This document shows positions 1 to 7,421 of a stretch of 64,000 nt of DNA, in pieces. Under the pieces are notes generated by a model, which saw nothing but the letters and a program-made list of their open reading frames with translations, had not been told where the DNA came from and made no database searches. Origin of the DNA: Persephonella sp. KM09-Lau-8 (GTDB lineage Bacteria; Aquificota; Aquificia; Aquificales; Hydrogenothermaceae); the NCBI RefSeq assembly GCF_000703085.1, contig NZ_JNLL01000001.1:1116001-1180000 (forward strand). The letters are read 5' to 3'. Within the stretch, counting starts at the first letter, position 1, and each line of letters opens with the position of its first letter. A program made the translations under genes and the position numbers.

Positions 1-436
<436 letters not shown>

Positions 437-441
437 AGAAA

Positions 442-1263
442 ATGGGTAAAGACTCGATGCTTAAATTCTATATTATTGGATTATCTATTCTTTCTTTGAC
501 AGCGTTATTTTTAGCCATTAACTCATCATCAGATATAAGAGAAGTAAGGCAACAATTAACAGAAAAAACAAAACAATTAGAAGAAAAAGAAAAAATAATA
601 AAAGAACTTCAGGCGAAAATAGAAGAAAAAAACAAAAAAATAGAAAAACTTGCAAAGGAAAATATAGTTCTGGCAAAAAAACTCAAGCAAATTGAGGAAA
701 AAATAAAAAAAGCAAACAAAACCCTCAGAAGAAAAGGTATAAAAATAAAGCTTCCACAGGGTGGTATCTATGTATCACCTGAAACAGGGAAAAACATTTT
801 AGCTTTTGCAAATACAATGGATAAAAGCATAGAGAAACTCCTCAAAACAATGGCTGATGTGCCAATAGGCGTTCCTTTATACGGAAAAATAACCTCAAGA
901 TTTGGTTATAGAAAAGACCCATTTACACGTAAAAGAGCCTTTCATACAGGTTTAGACCTGAAAGCCAGATATAAGCAACCTGTTTTTGCCACTGCAAATG
1001 GAGTTGTTGAATACGCAGGATGGATGAGAGGATACGGGAAAATAGTTATCATCAGACATAAATATGGATTTAAGACTTATTACGGTCATTTATCAAAAAT
1101 AAGAGTAAAAAAAGGTCAATATGTTAAAGTAGGAAGTGTCATCGGATATGCAGGTAATACAGGAAGATCAACAGGAACACACCTGCATTATGAAATTAGA
1201 AGATACGGAGCTTTAATAAATCCCCTTAGGCTAATGTATCTTAACAGGACAAATTCATTCTGA
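442..1263 (+). CDS. M23-family peptidase with coiled coil (EnvC/NlpD-like LytM protein)
   Basis: Periplasmic LytM-domain protein of 273 aa. An N-terminal hydrophobic segment (about residues 7-27) is a signal anchor. Residues about 28-110 are a Lys/Glu-rich coiled coil, and residues about 140-265 form the peptidase M23 domain. Zinc-ligand motifs are present: HTGLD (H168) and HLHYE (H248, H250), so it may be an active endopeptidase, unlike EnvC or NlpD, which only activate amidases. It starts 5 nt after hemB and its stop overlaps the next ATG by one base (TGATG), so the cluster is probably cotranscribed. An amidase it could work with is at 7422-8531. Confidence 0.88.
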   Translation: MGKDSMLKFYIIGLSILSLTALFLAINSSSDIREVRQQLTEKTKQLEEKEKIIKELQAKIEEKNKKIEKLAKENIVLAKKLKQIEEKIKKANKTLRRKGIKIKLPQGGIYVSPETGKNILAFANTMDKSIEKLLKTMADVPIGVPLYGKITSRFGYRKDPFTRKRAFHTGLDLKARYKQPVFATANGVVEYAGWMRGYGKIVIIRHKYGFKTYYGHLSKIRVKKGQYVKVGSVIGYAGNTGRSTGTHLHYEIRRYGALINPLRLMYLNRTNSF

Positions 1264-2159
1264 TGGAAACCTCAAAAAAACTTGTCTTAATAGATGGGTC
1301 TTCGTATCTATATCGGGCGTTTTACGCCCTTCCACCTCTTACAAGTCCCAAGGGCTTTCCTACAGGAGCCATTTATGGCTTTATTAGAATGCTTTCAAAA
1401 CTTATGAATGAGCTTAACCCTGAATACATAGCTGTTGCCTTTGACCTGCCTGGAAAAACCTTTAGACATGAAGAATACAAAGAATATAAAGCAACCAGAA
1501 AAGAAACCCCCGATGACCTGAAAAAGCAAATTCCTGTATTAAAAGAAATCCTGAAACTATGGGGGATTAAAATCATAGAAATTCCTGGATATGAGGCTGA
1601 TGATATTATTGCAACCCTTGCAAAAAAAGGAAAAGAAAAAGGATTTGAAGTAATTGTAGTAACTCCAGATAAGGACATGATGCAACTTGTAGAAGATGGT
1701 ATTTATATTTTAAATCCAGTGACAGAAGAATTATTTGACAGAGAAAAAGTAAAGAAAAAATACGGAGTTTATCCGGAACAGTTTGTTGATTATCTGGCAA
1801 TAATTGGAGATACTGTAGACAATATTATCGGAGTTCATGGAGTAGGACCTAAAACAGCCCAGAAATTACTTGAAGAGTTTGGAAATATTGAGAATATACT
1901 GAAAAATCTGGATAAATTAAAACACAGAATTCAGGAAGCTTTTAACGAAGCAAAAGACAGACTTGAACAAAACAGATTTTTAGTTAAATTAAAGTCTGAT
2001 ATAAATTTAGAAATTGATATTGAAGACCTGAAGAAAGGAAAAGCTGACTTAATAGCTTTAAAAAACAAATTTGAAGAATTAGGATTTAAATCTTTATTAA
2101 AAGAGATAAGTAAGACGAAAACAGTAGAAAAAATAGGGGAACAAAAGAGCCTATTTTAA
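1263..2159 (+). CDS. Stand-alone 5'-3' exonuclease (N-terminal domain of DNA polymerase I type)
   Basis: A 298-aa flap endonuclease / 5'-3' exonuclease that removes RNA primers and flaps. Visible signatures: SSYLYRAFYALPPL at the N-terminus, YKEYKATR, the metal-binding GYEADDIIATL and VTPDKDMMQLV segments, and the helix-hairpin-helix GDTVDNIIGVHGVGPKTA. It ends after the exonuclease domain with no polymerase domain. The Klenow-like partner is a separate gene at 59270-61024 on the other strand. It overlaps the upstream M23 gene by one base and is followed 10 nt later by nth, giving a DNA-repair cluster. Function is secure; in vivo pairing with PolA is inference. Confidence 0.93.
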   Translation: METSKKLVLIDGSSYLYRAFYALPPLTSPKGFPTGAIYGFIRMLSKLMNELNPEYIAVAFDLPGKTFRHEEYKEYKATRKETPDDLKKQIPVLKEILKLWGIKIIEIPGYEADDIIATLAKKGKEKGFEVIVVTPDKDMMQLVEDGIYILNPVTEELFDREKVKKKYGVYPEQFVDYLAIIGDTVDNIIGVHGVGPKTAQKLLEEFGNIENILKNLDKLKHRIQEAFNEAKDRLEQNRFLVKLKSDINLEIDIEDLKKGKADLIALKNKFEELGFKSLLKEISKTKTVEKIGEQKSLF

Positions 2160-2169
2160 GAAGAGAAAA

Positions 2170-2802
2170 ATGAAAAAAATAACTGAAGAAGAGATTATAA
2201 AAAGACTTAAGAAACATTTTCCAGAGCCATGGATTGATTTAAAATTTGAAAATCCATTCCAACTGCTTGTGGCAACCATTCTCGCTGCACAAGCAACAGA
2301 CAAAAAAGTAAACGAAGTCACAGAAACATTTTTCAAAAAATACCCAGATCCAAAATCTATAGCAGATGCCCCCCTAAAACAGATAGAAGAAGATATCAAA
2401 CAGATAAACTTCTACAAACGGAAAGCTAAACTTCTCAAAGAATGCTGCACTGTGCTGGTTAAAGAGTTTAATGGTATAGTTCCAGACACACTGGAAGATT
2501 TAGTTAAACTTCCTGGAGTAGGTAGAAAGACAGCAAGTGTTATCCTTGTTAATGCCTTCAATAAACCAGCAATAGTAGTTGACACCCATGTCAAAAGAGT
2601 AAGTCAAAGACTTGGTTTAACCAAATCAAATAATCCAGAGAAAATAGAAAAAGACCTTGCTAATTTCTTCTCAAAAGAAAACTGGGTATATATTTCAAAA
2701 GCCCTTGTTCTCTTTGGAAGATACATCTGTAAAGCCAAAAAACCTGAATGTAAAAAATGTTATTTAGTTGATATCTGCCCGTATGAGAATAAAAATCTCT
2801 GA
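2170..2802 (+). CDS. nth: Endonuclease III (DNA glycosylase/AP lyase)
   Basis: Excises oxidised pyrimidines and cleaves AP sites in base-excision repair. The helix-hairpin-helix LPGVGRKTA carries catalytic Lys120, and Asp138 lies in VVDTHVKRV. Both numbers match the E. coli enzyme exactly. Four cysteines (187, 194, 197, 203) with spacing C-x6-C-x2-C-x5-C ligate the 4Fe-4S cluster. Full family length (210 aa). A purine-rich AAGAAGAG sequence just before the ATG serves as ribosome binding site. It sits between the exonuclease gene and nrnA. Confidence 0.96.
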   Translation: MKKITEEEIIKRLKKHFPEPWIDLKFENPFQLLVATILAAQATDKKVNEVTETFFKKYPDPKSIADAPLKQIEEDIKQINFYKRKAKLLKECCTVLVKEFNGIVPDTLEDLVKLPGVGRKTASVILVNAFNKPAIVVDTHVKRVSQRLGLTKSNNPEKIEKDLANFFSKENWVYISKALVLFGRYICKAKKPECKKCYLVDICPYENKNL

Positions 2803-2812
2803 GGTGGCAAAA

Positions 2813-3796
2813 ATGGAAAAAGTGGTTCCAGCGATTGAAAGACTAAAAAGAGAAGAAGGGGAAATCTTACTGGTCACCCATCATAATCCCGATGGAGACG
2901 GTATAGGTAGCATGCTTGCTTTATACCAATTCCTAAAAAAACAGGGAAAAAACGTTAGAATGGCAATGAAAGATGACCTTCCTCAAGTATACGATTTTTT
3001 ACCTTACGCAGATAAAATAGAAAAACTTCCTATAAACCACAAATTTAATCTTGCAGTTATCTTGGATGCAGCAGGAATGTATAGAGCTGATGCTCCTGTT
3101 TATGCAGATGAATATCTAAGAATAGACCACCATATTGGTGGAGTGTTTGAAAGTATAAATGATTATGTTGACCCTTATGCACCTTCAACCACAACAGTGG
3201 TCGGAAGGCTTCTTAAAGCATGGGACGAAAACCTGATTGATAAAGATATTGCAACCTGCCTGTATACTGGACTTATTACTGACACAGGCTCATTTAAACA
3301 TAACATAGTAAATGAAGAAGCTTTTGAATTTGCAAAATATCTGGTGGAAAAAGGAGTAGACCCTTCTTACGTTTCTTCAATGGTATTTGAAAGGAACAAG
3401 CCCCAAACTCTTCAACTTCTAAACAAGGTTCTTTCCACTTTAAAAATGTATGAAGGCGGTAAAATAGCATCTCTTACCGTAAGACAGCAATTTCTTCAAG
3501 AAACAGGAACTACTGAGGAGGATACAGAGGGATTTGTAAACTTTGCCAGAGGTATAGATGGGGTTGAAGTAGCATTTATCATGATAGAAAAACCCGACCA
3601 TCAGACATGGAGAATTTCTATTAGAGGAAAAGGAAATGTAAATGTTCAAAAGGTAGCTGCAAAATGTGGTGGTGGTGGTCATAGAGATGCGGCAGGATGT
3701 AGAATGAAAGGTTCAGAAGAAGAAGTGAGAGAAAAATTAATAAAAGCGATAAAAGAAGAAATGGAAATACAGAAAGAAACTGTTAAAATAAATTAA
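2813..3796 (+). CDS. nrnA: DHH/DHHA1 phosphoesterase, NrnA-like nanoRNase / pAp phosphatase
   Basis: Probably degrades 2-5 nt RNA oligonucleotides and/or dephosphorylates 3'-phosphoadenosine 5'-phosphate. The DHH domain has HHNPDGDGIGS (metal ligands) and RIDHHIGG, and the C-terminal DHHA1 domain has the glycine-rich GGGGHRDAAG substrate-binding motif. An upstream in-frame ATG (2768) lies inside nth. The ATG at 2813 has an AGGTGG ribosome binding site 6-7 nt away and starts right after the nth stop, so it is preferred (327 aa). NrnA versus other DHH members cannot be settled by eye. Confidence 0.88.
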   Translation: MEKVVPAIERLKREEGEILLVTHHNPDGDGIGSMLALYQFLKKQGKNVRMAMKDDLPQVYDFLPYADKIEKLPINHKFNLAVILDAAGMYRADAPVYADEYLRIDHHIGGVFESINDYVDPYAPSTTTVVGRLLKAWDENLIDKDIATCLYTGLITDTGSFKHNIVNEEAFEFAKYLVEKGVDPSYVSSMVFERNKPQTLQLLNKVLSTLKMYEGGKIASLTVRQQFLQETGTTEEDTEGFVNFARGIDGVEVAFIMIEKPDHQTWRISIRGKGNVNVQKVAAKCGGGGHRDAAGCRMKGSEEEVREKLIKAIKEEMEIQKETVKIN

Positions 3797-4106
3797 GCAA
3801 TAACAAAAATTTCTCTTAAGGTTACATGGAAAGTGAATATGATTTTCTTATGAACAGTTTATTTCGGGGGTTGAATTAAATAATAATAGTTATTGATAAG
3901 TTCTGCATTTTAAACAGGAAATATATTTCTGCGTAAGTTAGCTTTTTACAAGAGTTAGCGTGAACATAACAGAAAATATATTCGCATTAATGGAGGTCTG
4001 ATGCAACTTAATACCTCCAGCGAGGATTTGGAAAAATTTTTAAACCTCCGCTAACCCTTGAACCACACTTGCCAAATTAAATTTTTTTACTTAACCTAAT
4101 TAATGA
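3797..4106. other. Gene-free stretch upstream of the CRISPR array (possible leader)
   Basis: 310 bases with no plausible coding frame. AT-rich overall, so it could be the CRISPR leader, which is normally upstream of the first repeat in the orientation used here. It contains an inverted-repeat cluster at 3954-4055, listed separately, and a second copy of GTTAGC at 3937-3942. No tRNA, rRNA or known riboswitch was recognised. Confidence 0.5.
3954..4055 (+). ncRNA. Candidate three-way-junction structured RNA, unknown family
   Basis: Three nested inverted repeats fit one compact fold. The closing stem is GTTAGCG (3954-3960) with CGCTAAC (4049-4055). Inside it is a hairpin GGAGGT (3992-3997) with ACCTCC (4013-4018), and another GAGGATTT (4022-4029) with AAACCTC (4042-4048), which abuts the closing stem with no gap. 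Strand is uncertain, as the pairs are Watson-Crick either way. It ends 51 bp before the first CRISPR repeat. It matches no RNA family I can name; it could be a leader element or an operator cluster. Confidence 0.35.
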
Positions 4107-4338
4107 GTTTTATCTGAACTATATGGGATAGAAAGGTTATCTGTTCAATGCTCCGGGGGAGTGATGTTTTACGGTTTTATCTGAACTATATGGGATAGAA
4201 AGATTCTTGCAATATTAAGAATAAGTGATTATTTAGGGTTGCAGTTTTATCTGAACTATATGGGATAGAAAGACTGTTGATAAACTACCAACAACAGCAG
4301 ACCATAAAGGTTTTATCTGAACTATATGGGATAGAAAG
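4107..4338 (+). CRISPR. Short CRISPR array: four identical 29-bp repeats, three spacers
   Basis: Identical 29-nt repeats at 4107-4135, 4174-4202, 4244-4272 and 4310-4338, starting GTTTTATCTGAAC and ending GGGATAGAAAG. Spacers are 38, 41 and 37 nt. The 3' GAAAG resembles the ATTGAAAS handle of type I repeats, suggesting the + orientation with the leader on the left. A fifth repeat with one change (ACCATA for ACTATA) is at 5076-5104. No cas genes lie in this window, so adaptation and processing must be supplied from elsewhere. I see no match of the spacers to the rest of the window, although I could not search exhaustively. Confidence 0.92.
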
Positions 4339-4629
4339 ACTACAAGGACTGTTAAAAAGATCGTAGAAGATTTCTTAGGTAATGATACAATCTTCACAAA
4401 ATTCAATATAAAGCATTCACTAAAAAAGAAAAAATATTCGTCTTATATTGAATATACTTTGAAACATTATTCAAAATGGTTGCAAGAACCAGATGTGGTT
4501 ATTTTAGATAAAAAGGAAAATGCAATTATTTACTACAGAAAGGTTAGGGATAAATTTACAGGGCTTGTTATCGGAAAAGAAAGTCGTTGTTTTTATACTG
4601 TATTAGTTAAAAAGCAAGATAGAGAGTGA
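4321..4629 (+). pseudogene. 5'-truncated toxin-like ORF running out of CRISPR repeat 4
   Basis: An open frame of 102 codons begins inside the fourth CRISPR repeat, whose last 18 bases would encode TIWDRK after an in-frame TGA at 4318, and ends at TGA 4627-4629. It has no ATG. The first possible starts are TTG 4459 or GTG 4495, within the conserved-looking part (YSKWLQEPDVVI, IIYYRKV, FYTVLVKK). That hydrophobic/aromatic pattern loosely resembles small RelE/barnase-type RNase toxins (DUF4258/PBECR-like), but I am not sure. The stop overlaps the next gene's GTG (GTGA), typical of a coupled pair. Most likely a gene whose 5' end was lost when joined to the array. Confidence 0.45.
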
Positions 4630-4976
4630 AAGATATGAAGTTATCTACAAAAAGTATTGAACTAAAAATTGATAAGGAAGCCTTAGAAGAAGGATTTATT
4701 ACTCTTGAGTCTGATATCGATGGAGAAGAACTTGATGAAGAAACTCTTGAAGAGTTAGAAGACAAATACGGAATTACAGGACAGTTAATCCTTACAAAGG
4801 ATTACAGACTTGTTTATTTAGACCATGCTGTAATTAATCCAGATAACTTAGATAAAACCAAAAAGCTTCCTGTCAAAGGTAGGTATTCAATTCCTGAGCT
4901 TGATATTTTTAGTATGTCTTTTGAAAAAATTATAGAAAACCTTAAGAAATTTCACCAAACATCTCAACTCAAATAG
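4626..4976 (+). CDS. Acidic small protein, possible antitoxin/immunity partner (unknown)
   Basis: 116 aa, family not recognised. Residues about 25-50 are strongly acidic (GEELDEETLEELEDKYG). The rest looks like a small alpha/beta domain (GQLILTKDYRLVYLD, then a helical C-terminus). GTG at 4626 overlaps the stop of the preceding toxin-like frame by 4 nt, suggesting translational coupling; ATG at 4635 is an alternative start. Toxin-antitoxin pairing is inferred only from gene order, overlap and size. It lies between CRISPR repeat 4 and the diverged repeat at 5076, with no promoter of its own that I can see. Confidence 0.6.
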   Translation: MKDMKLSTKSIELKIDKEALEEGFITLESDIDGEELDEETLEELEDKYGITGQLILTKDYRLVYLDHAVINPDNLDKTKKLPVKGRYSIPELDIFSMSFEKIIENLKKFHQTSQLK

Positions 4977-5075
4977 AAAACTTTAGAAGACTTTAGAAAA
5001 CTTTTCGTCATTTTTCAAAAAAATTCCTTATATTAATCTCAAAATAAATTCCGTAAGGTTTTGTATGTATACACT

Positions 5076-5104
5076 GTTTTATCTGAACCATATGGGATAG
5101 AAAG
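5076..5104 (+). repeat. Diverged distal copy of the CRISPR repeat
   Basis: 29 nt matching the array repeat with a single substitution, 737 bp downstream of repeat 4. Terminal repeats at the trailer end of arrays are commonly degenerate, so this may be the original end of the array, with the intervening repeats replaced by the toxin-like gene pair. Confidence 0.85.
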
Positions 5105-5121
5105 GTAATATATTGAAAAAA

Positions 5122-5406
5122 TCAAGATTTTTTGCTATCTGTTCTGGTAGTATCTGATAAATTCTCTTTTTCTTCTAAATTTTCGAAATCCTCCCCATGA
5201 ACTATATATCTCTGGACATCTTTATACATATTCCTGAAACCTGCAGCAAGACCAAAAAAGAAAAATATGATAGTAAGCCATGGAGATGTATTGAAAAATT
5301 TATCAAGATAGTATCCTATTAGAACTCCAACTACAACACCTGATACAAGATGAAGACCTATAGTTCCTATTGAAAAATATTGAGTAATTCCTTTTCTCTT
5401 TGGCAT
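5122..5406 (-). CDS. atpZ: AtpZ/AtpI-type F0F1 ATP synthase accessory membrane protein
   Basis: 94-aa protein with two membrane segments (about residues 14-34 and 42-61) joined by the family motif GYYLDKFFNTSPW, followed by GLAAGFRNMYKDV. This is the AtpZ/AtpI family, which helps assemble or supplies Mg2+ to the ATP synthase. The C-terminal tail is acidic then basic. It is the last gene of the run 39-aa peptide / 86-aa protein / dapB / atpZ, 9 nt after dapB. No ATP synthase structural genes are in the window. Confidence 0.85.
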   Translation of the reverse strand: MPKRKGITQYFSIGTIGLHLVSGVVVGVLIGYYLDKFFNTSPWLTIIFFFFGLAAGFRNMYKDVQRYIVHGEDFENLEEKENLSDTTRTDSKKS

Positions 5407-5415
5407 AAATCCAGA

Positions 5416-6222
5416 TTACTTAAGTCCAAGAACGTCCATCATATCATAAAGACCGGCAGGCTTATCCTTTACCCATTTAGCTGCTTCAACTGCACCTTTT
5501 GCAAAAATATCCCTTGAACCTGCCTTATGGGTAAGCTCTATTCTTTCTCCCATTCCAGCAAATATTACAGTATGCTCGCCAACAACATCACCACCTCTAA
5601 GGGCAAAAACAGCTATTTCATCATCAGGACGACCATTTTCATATATGCCTTCCCTGCCGTAAATAACATTTTTTATTCCTGTTTCTTGTTTAAGAATATC
5701 CACAATTTTAACGGCTGTTCCTGATGGAGCATCTTTTTTGAATCTGTGATGCATTTCTACAACTTCTATATCGTACCCTTTACCTTTTAATGCCTTTGCA
5801 GCTTCCTGAACCAACTTAAATAAAAGATTAACACCAATACTCATATTTGGTGCGAGGACAATTGGAATATCTTTGGATAATTCCTTAATTTCTTTTAGCT
5901 GGTCTTCTGTCCAGCCTGTTGTGCCTATGACCATAGCTTTTTTATTTTTGTCTGCTGCCGCTAACCTTACATGGCCTAAAACGGCCTCTGTATTTCCTGC
6001 AAAGTCTATTATTACATCACCTTTATCAATGATTTTTGCAAGGTCAGACACTATAGGAGCATCTATATTCTCTCCCAGTATGTCCCTTACATTATCATGG
6101 GAGTGAACACAATCCGGGCTCTCAACTCCACCTACTATCTCAACATCTTTGTCCTCAAATGCAAGCTGGGCAATTCTCTGTCCCATTCTGCCCAGTATTC
6201 CAGAGATTATAACCTTTACCAT
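5416..6222 (-). CDS. dapB: 4-hydroxy-tetrahydrodipicolinate reductase
   Basis: NAD(P)H-dependent step of the diaminopimelate/lysine pathway, needed for peptidoglycan. Rossmann motif GILGRMG (residues 8-14), the conserved GTTGW, and the catalytic segment EMHHRFKKDAPSGTA (His158/His159, Lys162/163) are all present. 268 aa is the normal length. It starts one base after the stop of the 86-aa gene upstream, so it is translated as part of that transcript. Confidence 0.97.
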   Translation of the reverse strand: MVKVIISGILGRMGQRIAQLAFEDKDVEIVGGVESPDCVHSHDNVRDILGENIDAPIVSDLAKIIDKGDVIIDFAGNTEAVLGHVRLAAADKNKKAMVIGTTGWTEDQLKEIKELSKDIPIVLAPNMSIGVNLLFKLVQEAAKALKGKGYDIEVVEMHHRFKKDAPSGTAVKIVDILKQETGIKNVIYGREGIYENGRPDDEIAVFALRGGDVVGEHTVIFAGMGERIELTHKAGSRDIFAKGAVEAAKWVKDKPAGLYDMMDVLGLK

Positions 6223-6223
6223 C

Positions 6224-6484
6224 TTAGTTGGCCTGCTCCTCGTCTGGTTTAAATACTACATCAGCTAATTGATTTAGTGCATCATTAACCTGATCTGGTG
6301 GAACAATAAAGGGTGCAACCACAAGGTCTACACCCTCTTTAAACAAATATTTTTTTATTAGGTTTTGTATTTCCTCTATCTGCTCTGGAGTAACATCCTC
6401 TTTTAGAACTTCAAGAGGTTCTTTTTCCGTTACAAAAAAACCAACAAAAGCAAAAGGAAATGCTTTTTTTTCTTCAATAGACAT
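6224..6484 (-). CDS. Conserved-looking 86-aa protein, unknown function
   Basis: Not recognised. No signal peptide or membrane helix. Predicted alpha/beta with the segments AFVGFFVTEKEP, PEQIEEIQNLIKKYL and VDLVVAPFIVPPDQV. The start codon overlaps the stop of the 39-aa membrane peptide (TAATG) and it is followed one base later by dapB, so the three are certainly in one mRNA. Its position suggests a housekeeping role, but nothing in the sequence names one. Confidence 0.65.
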   Translation of the reverse strand: MSIEEKKAFPFAFVGFFVTEKEPLEVLKEDVTPEQIEEIQNLIKKYLFKEGVDLVVAPFIVPPDQVNDALNQLADVVFKPDEEQAN

Positions 6485-6603
6485 TATTTTTCCTTAGTTC
6501 CCATTTTGTACATTATTGTTCCCCAGAGAACCACTAACATAGCAAGCATAAGAACAAATAAAATTACTTCGGCTGGTGGGATTCCTCCGTATGTTGCCTC
6601 CAT
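6484..6603 (-). CDS. 39-aa single-span membrane peptide
   Basis: A small gene on the minus strand: begins MEATYGGIPPAEV, has a hydrophobic segment of about 20 residues rich in Leu/Val/Met (about residues 12-33), and ends YKMGTKEK, so the positive C-terminus is probably cytoplasmic. A strong AAAGGAGGTAA ribosome binding site lies just upstream of the ATG at 6603, and the stop overlaps the next gene's ATG by one base. Those two features make it very likely a real gene. It resembles small respiratory-complex subunits in size and topology, but I cannot assign a family. Confidence 0.75.
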   Translation of the reverse strand: MEATYGGIPPAEVILFVLMLAMLVVLWGTIMYKMGTKEK

Positions 6604-6653
6604 ACCTCTTTACCTCCTTTCCTTTGAATTACTAAATATACTAAATGTATTTT

Positions 6654-7415
6654 TTATAAAAAGCAACTGTTGTATATGATATAAATACCTTCCATAGGAA
6701 GATATCTATCGTAGATATGCTCTACTTTTAACCCTCTGGAAATAATTTCTCCATTACCACCGGTTATAACAAGCTTATGCCTGTATCCATACTCTCTATT
6801 TATCTTTTCAACCATCCCCTCAATAAGTGATAAATATCCAAAATAAATACCTGCCTGAATACTTTCTACTGTTGTCTTTCCTATTATTTTCTCAATATTT
6901 TCTATATTTACCGCTGGTAGTTTTGCTGTTTTTGAAAATAAAGCTTGAATGCTGGCATCTATCCCGGGGAATATTGCTCCCCCCTCATACTCTCCTTTAT
7001 CATTAACTACATCAAAGGTAATTGCTGTTCCAAAGTCTACCACAATTGCTGGTGCTCCGTGTTTTTTGACTGTAGCACAGGCATTAACCAGTCTATCAAT
7101 ACCAACCTCTTCTGGATTTTTATAATTGTTTTTTATTGGAATTTGTATATCTCTGCCTAAAAATAGAACTTCTGCCAGATTTGTTTTTTCCAGAGTTGCA
7201 GCAATTCTCTTTTCAACAACTGGAACAACAGAAGATATAACAAAATGTTTTATTTCAGGAAATTTTTCTATACTTAAAATCTGGTAAAAATCAATATACC
7301 AGTCATCTGTGGTTTTTTGATGGTCAGTTTTTAGTTTGTAGCTTTTTATATTTGATATATCAGTTATAAAACCTATCTCAACAGTGGTATTTCCTATATC
7401 TATGCCTACTATCAT
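6654..7415 (-). CDS. coaX: Type III pantothenate kinase
   Basis: First step of coenzyme A synthesis, phosphorylating pantothenate; ASKHA-fold enzyme. The N-terminal phosphate loop DIGNTTVEIG (residues 6-15), GIDRLVNA (105-112), VDFGTAITFD (126-135) and EGGAIFPGI (144-152) are the conserved CoaX motifs. 253 aa is typical. It lies 6 nt downstream of the amidase gene and is likely cotranscribed with it. Confidence 0.96.
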   Translation of the reverse strand: MIVGIDIGNTTVEIGFITDISNIKSYKLKTDHQKTTDDWYIDFYQILSIEKFPEIKHFVISSVVPVVEKRIAATLEKTNLAEVLFLGRDIQIPIKNNYKNPEEVGIDRLVNACATVKKHGAPAIVVDFGTAITFDVVNDKGEYEGGAIFPGIDASIQALFSKTAKLPAVNIENIEKIIGKTTVESIQAGIYFGYLSLIEGMVEKINREYGYRHKLVITGGNGEIISRGLKVEHIYDRYLPMEGIYIIYNSCFL

Positions 7416-7421
7416 CCACTA

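Noticed and set aside
3990-4075. Resemblance to a TPP riboswitch (CTGATG...TAATACC..CCAGCGAGG and ACCCTTGAACC)
   Set aside because: The order of the segments is wrong, the CUGAGA core is missing, and no thiamine gene is nearby; the inverted-repeat fold explains the region better.
4107-5104. cas genes near the array
   Set aside because: Flanking genes are nrnA, atpZ and dapB; none of the small frames has Cas motifs.
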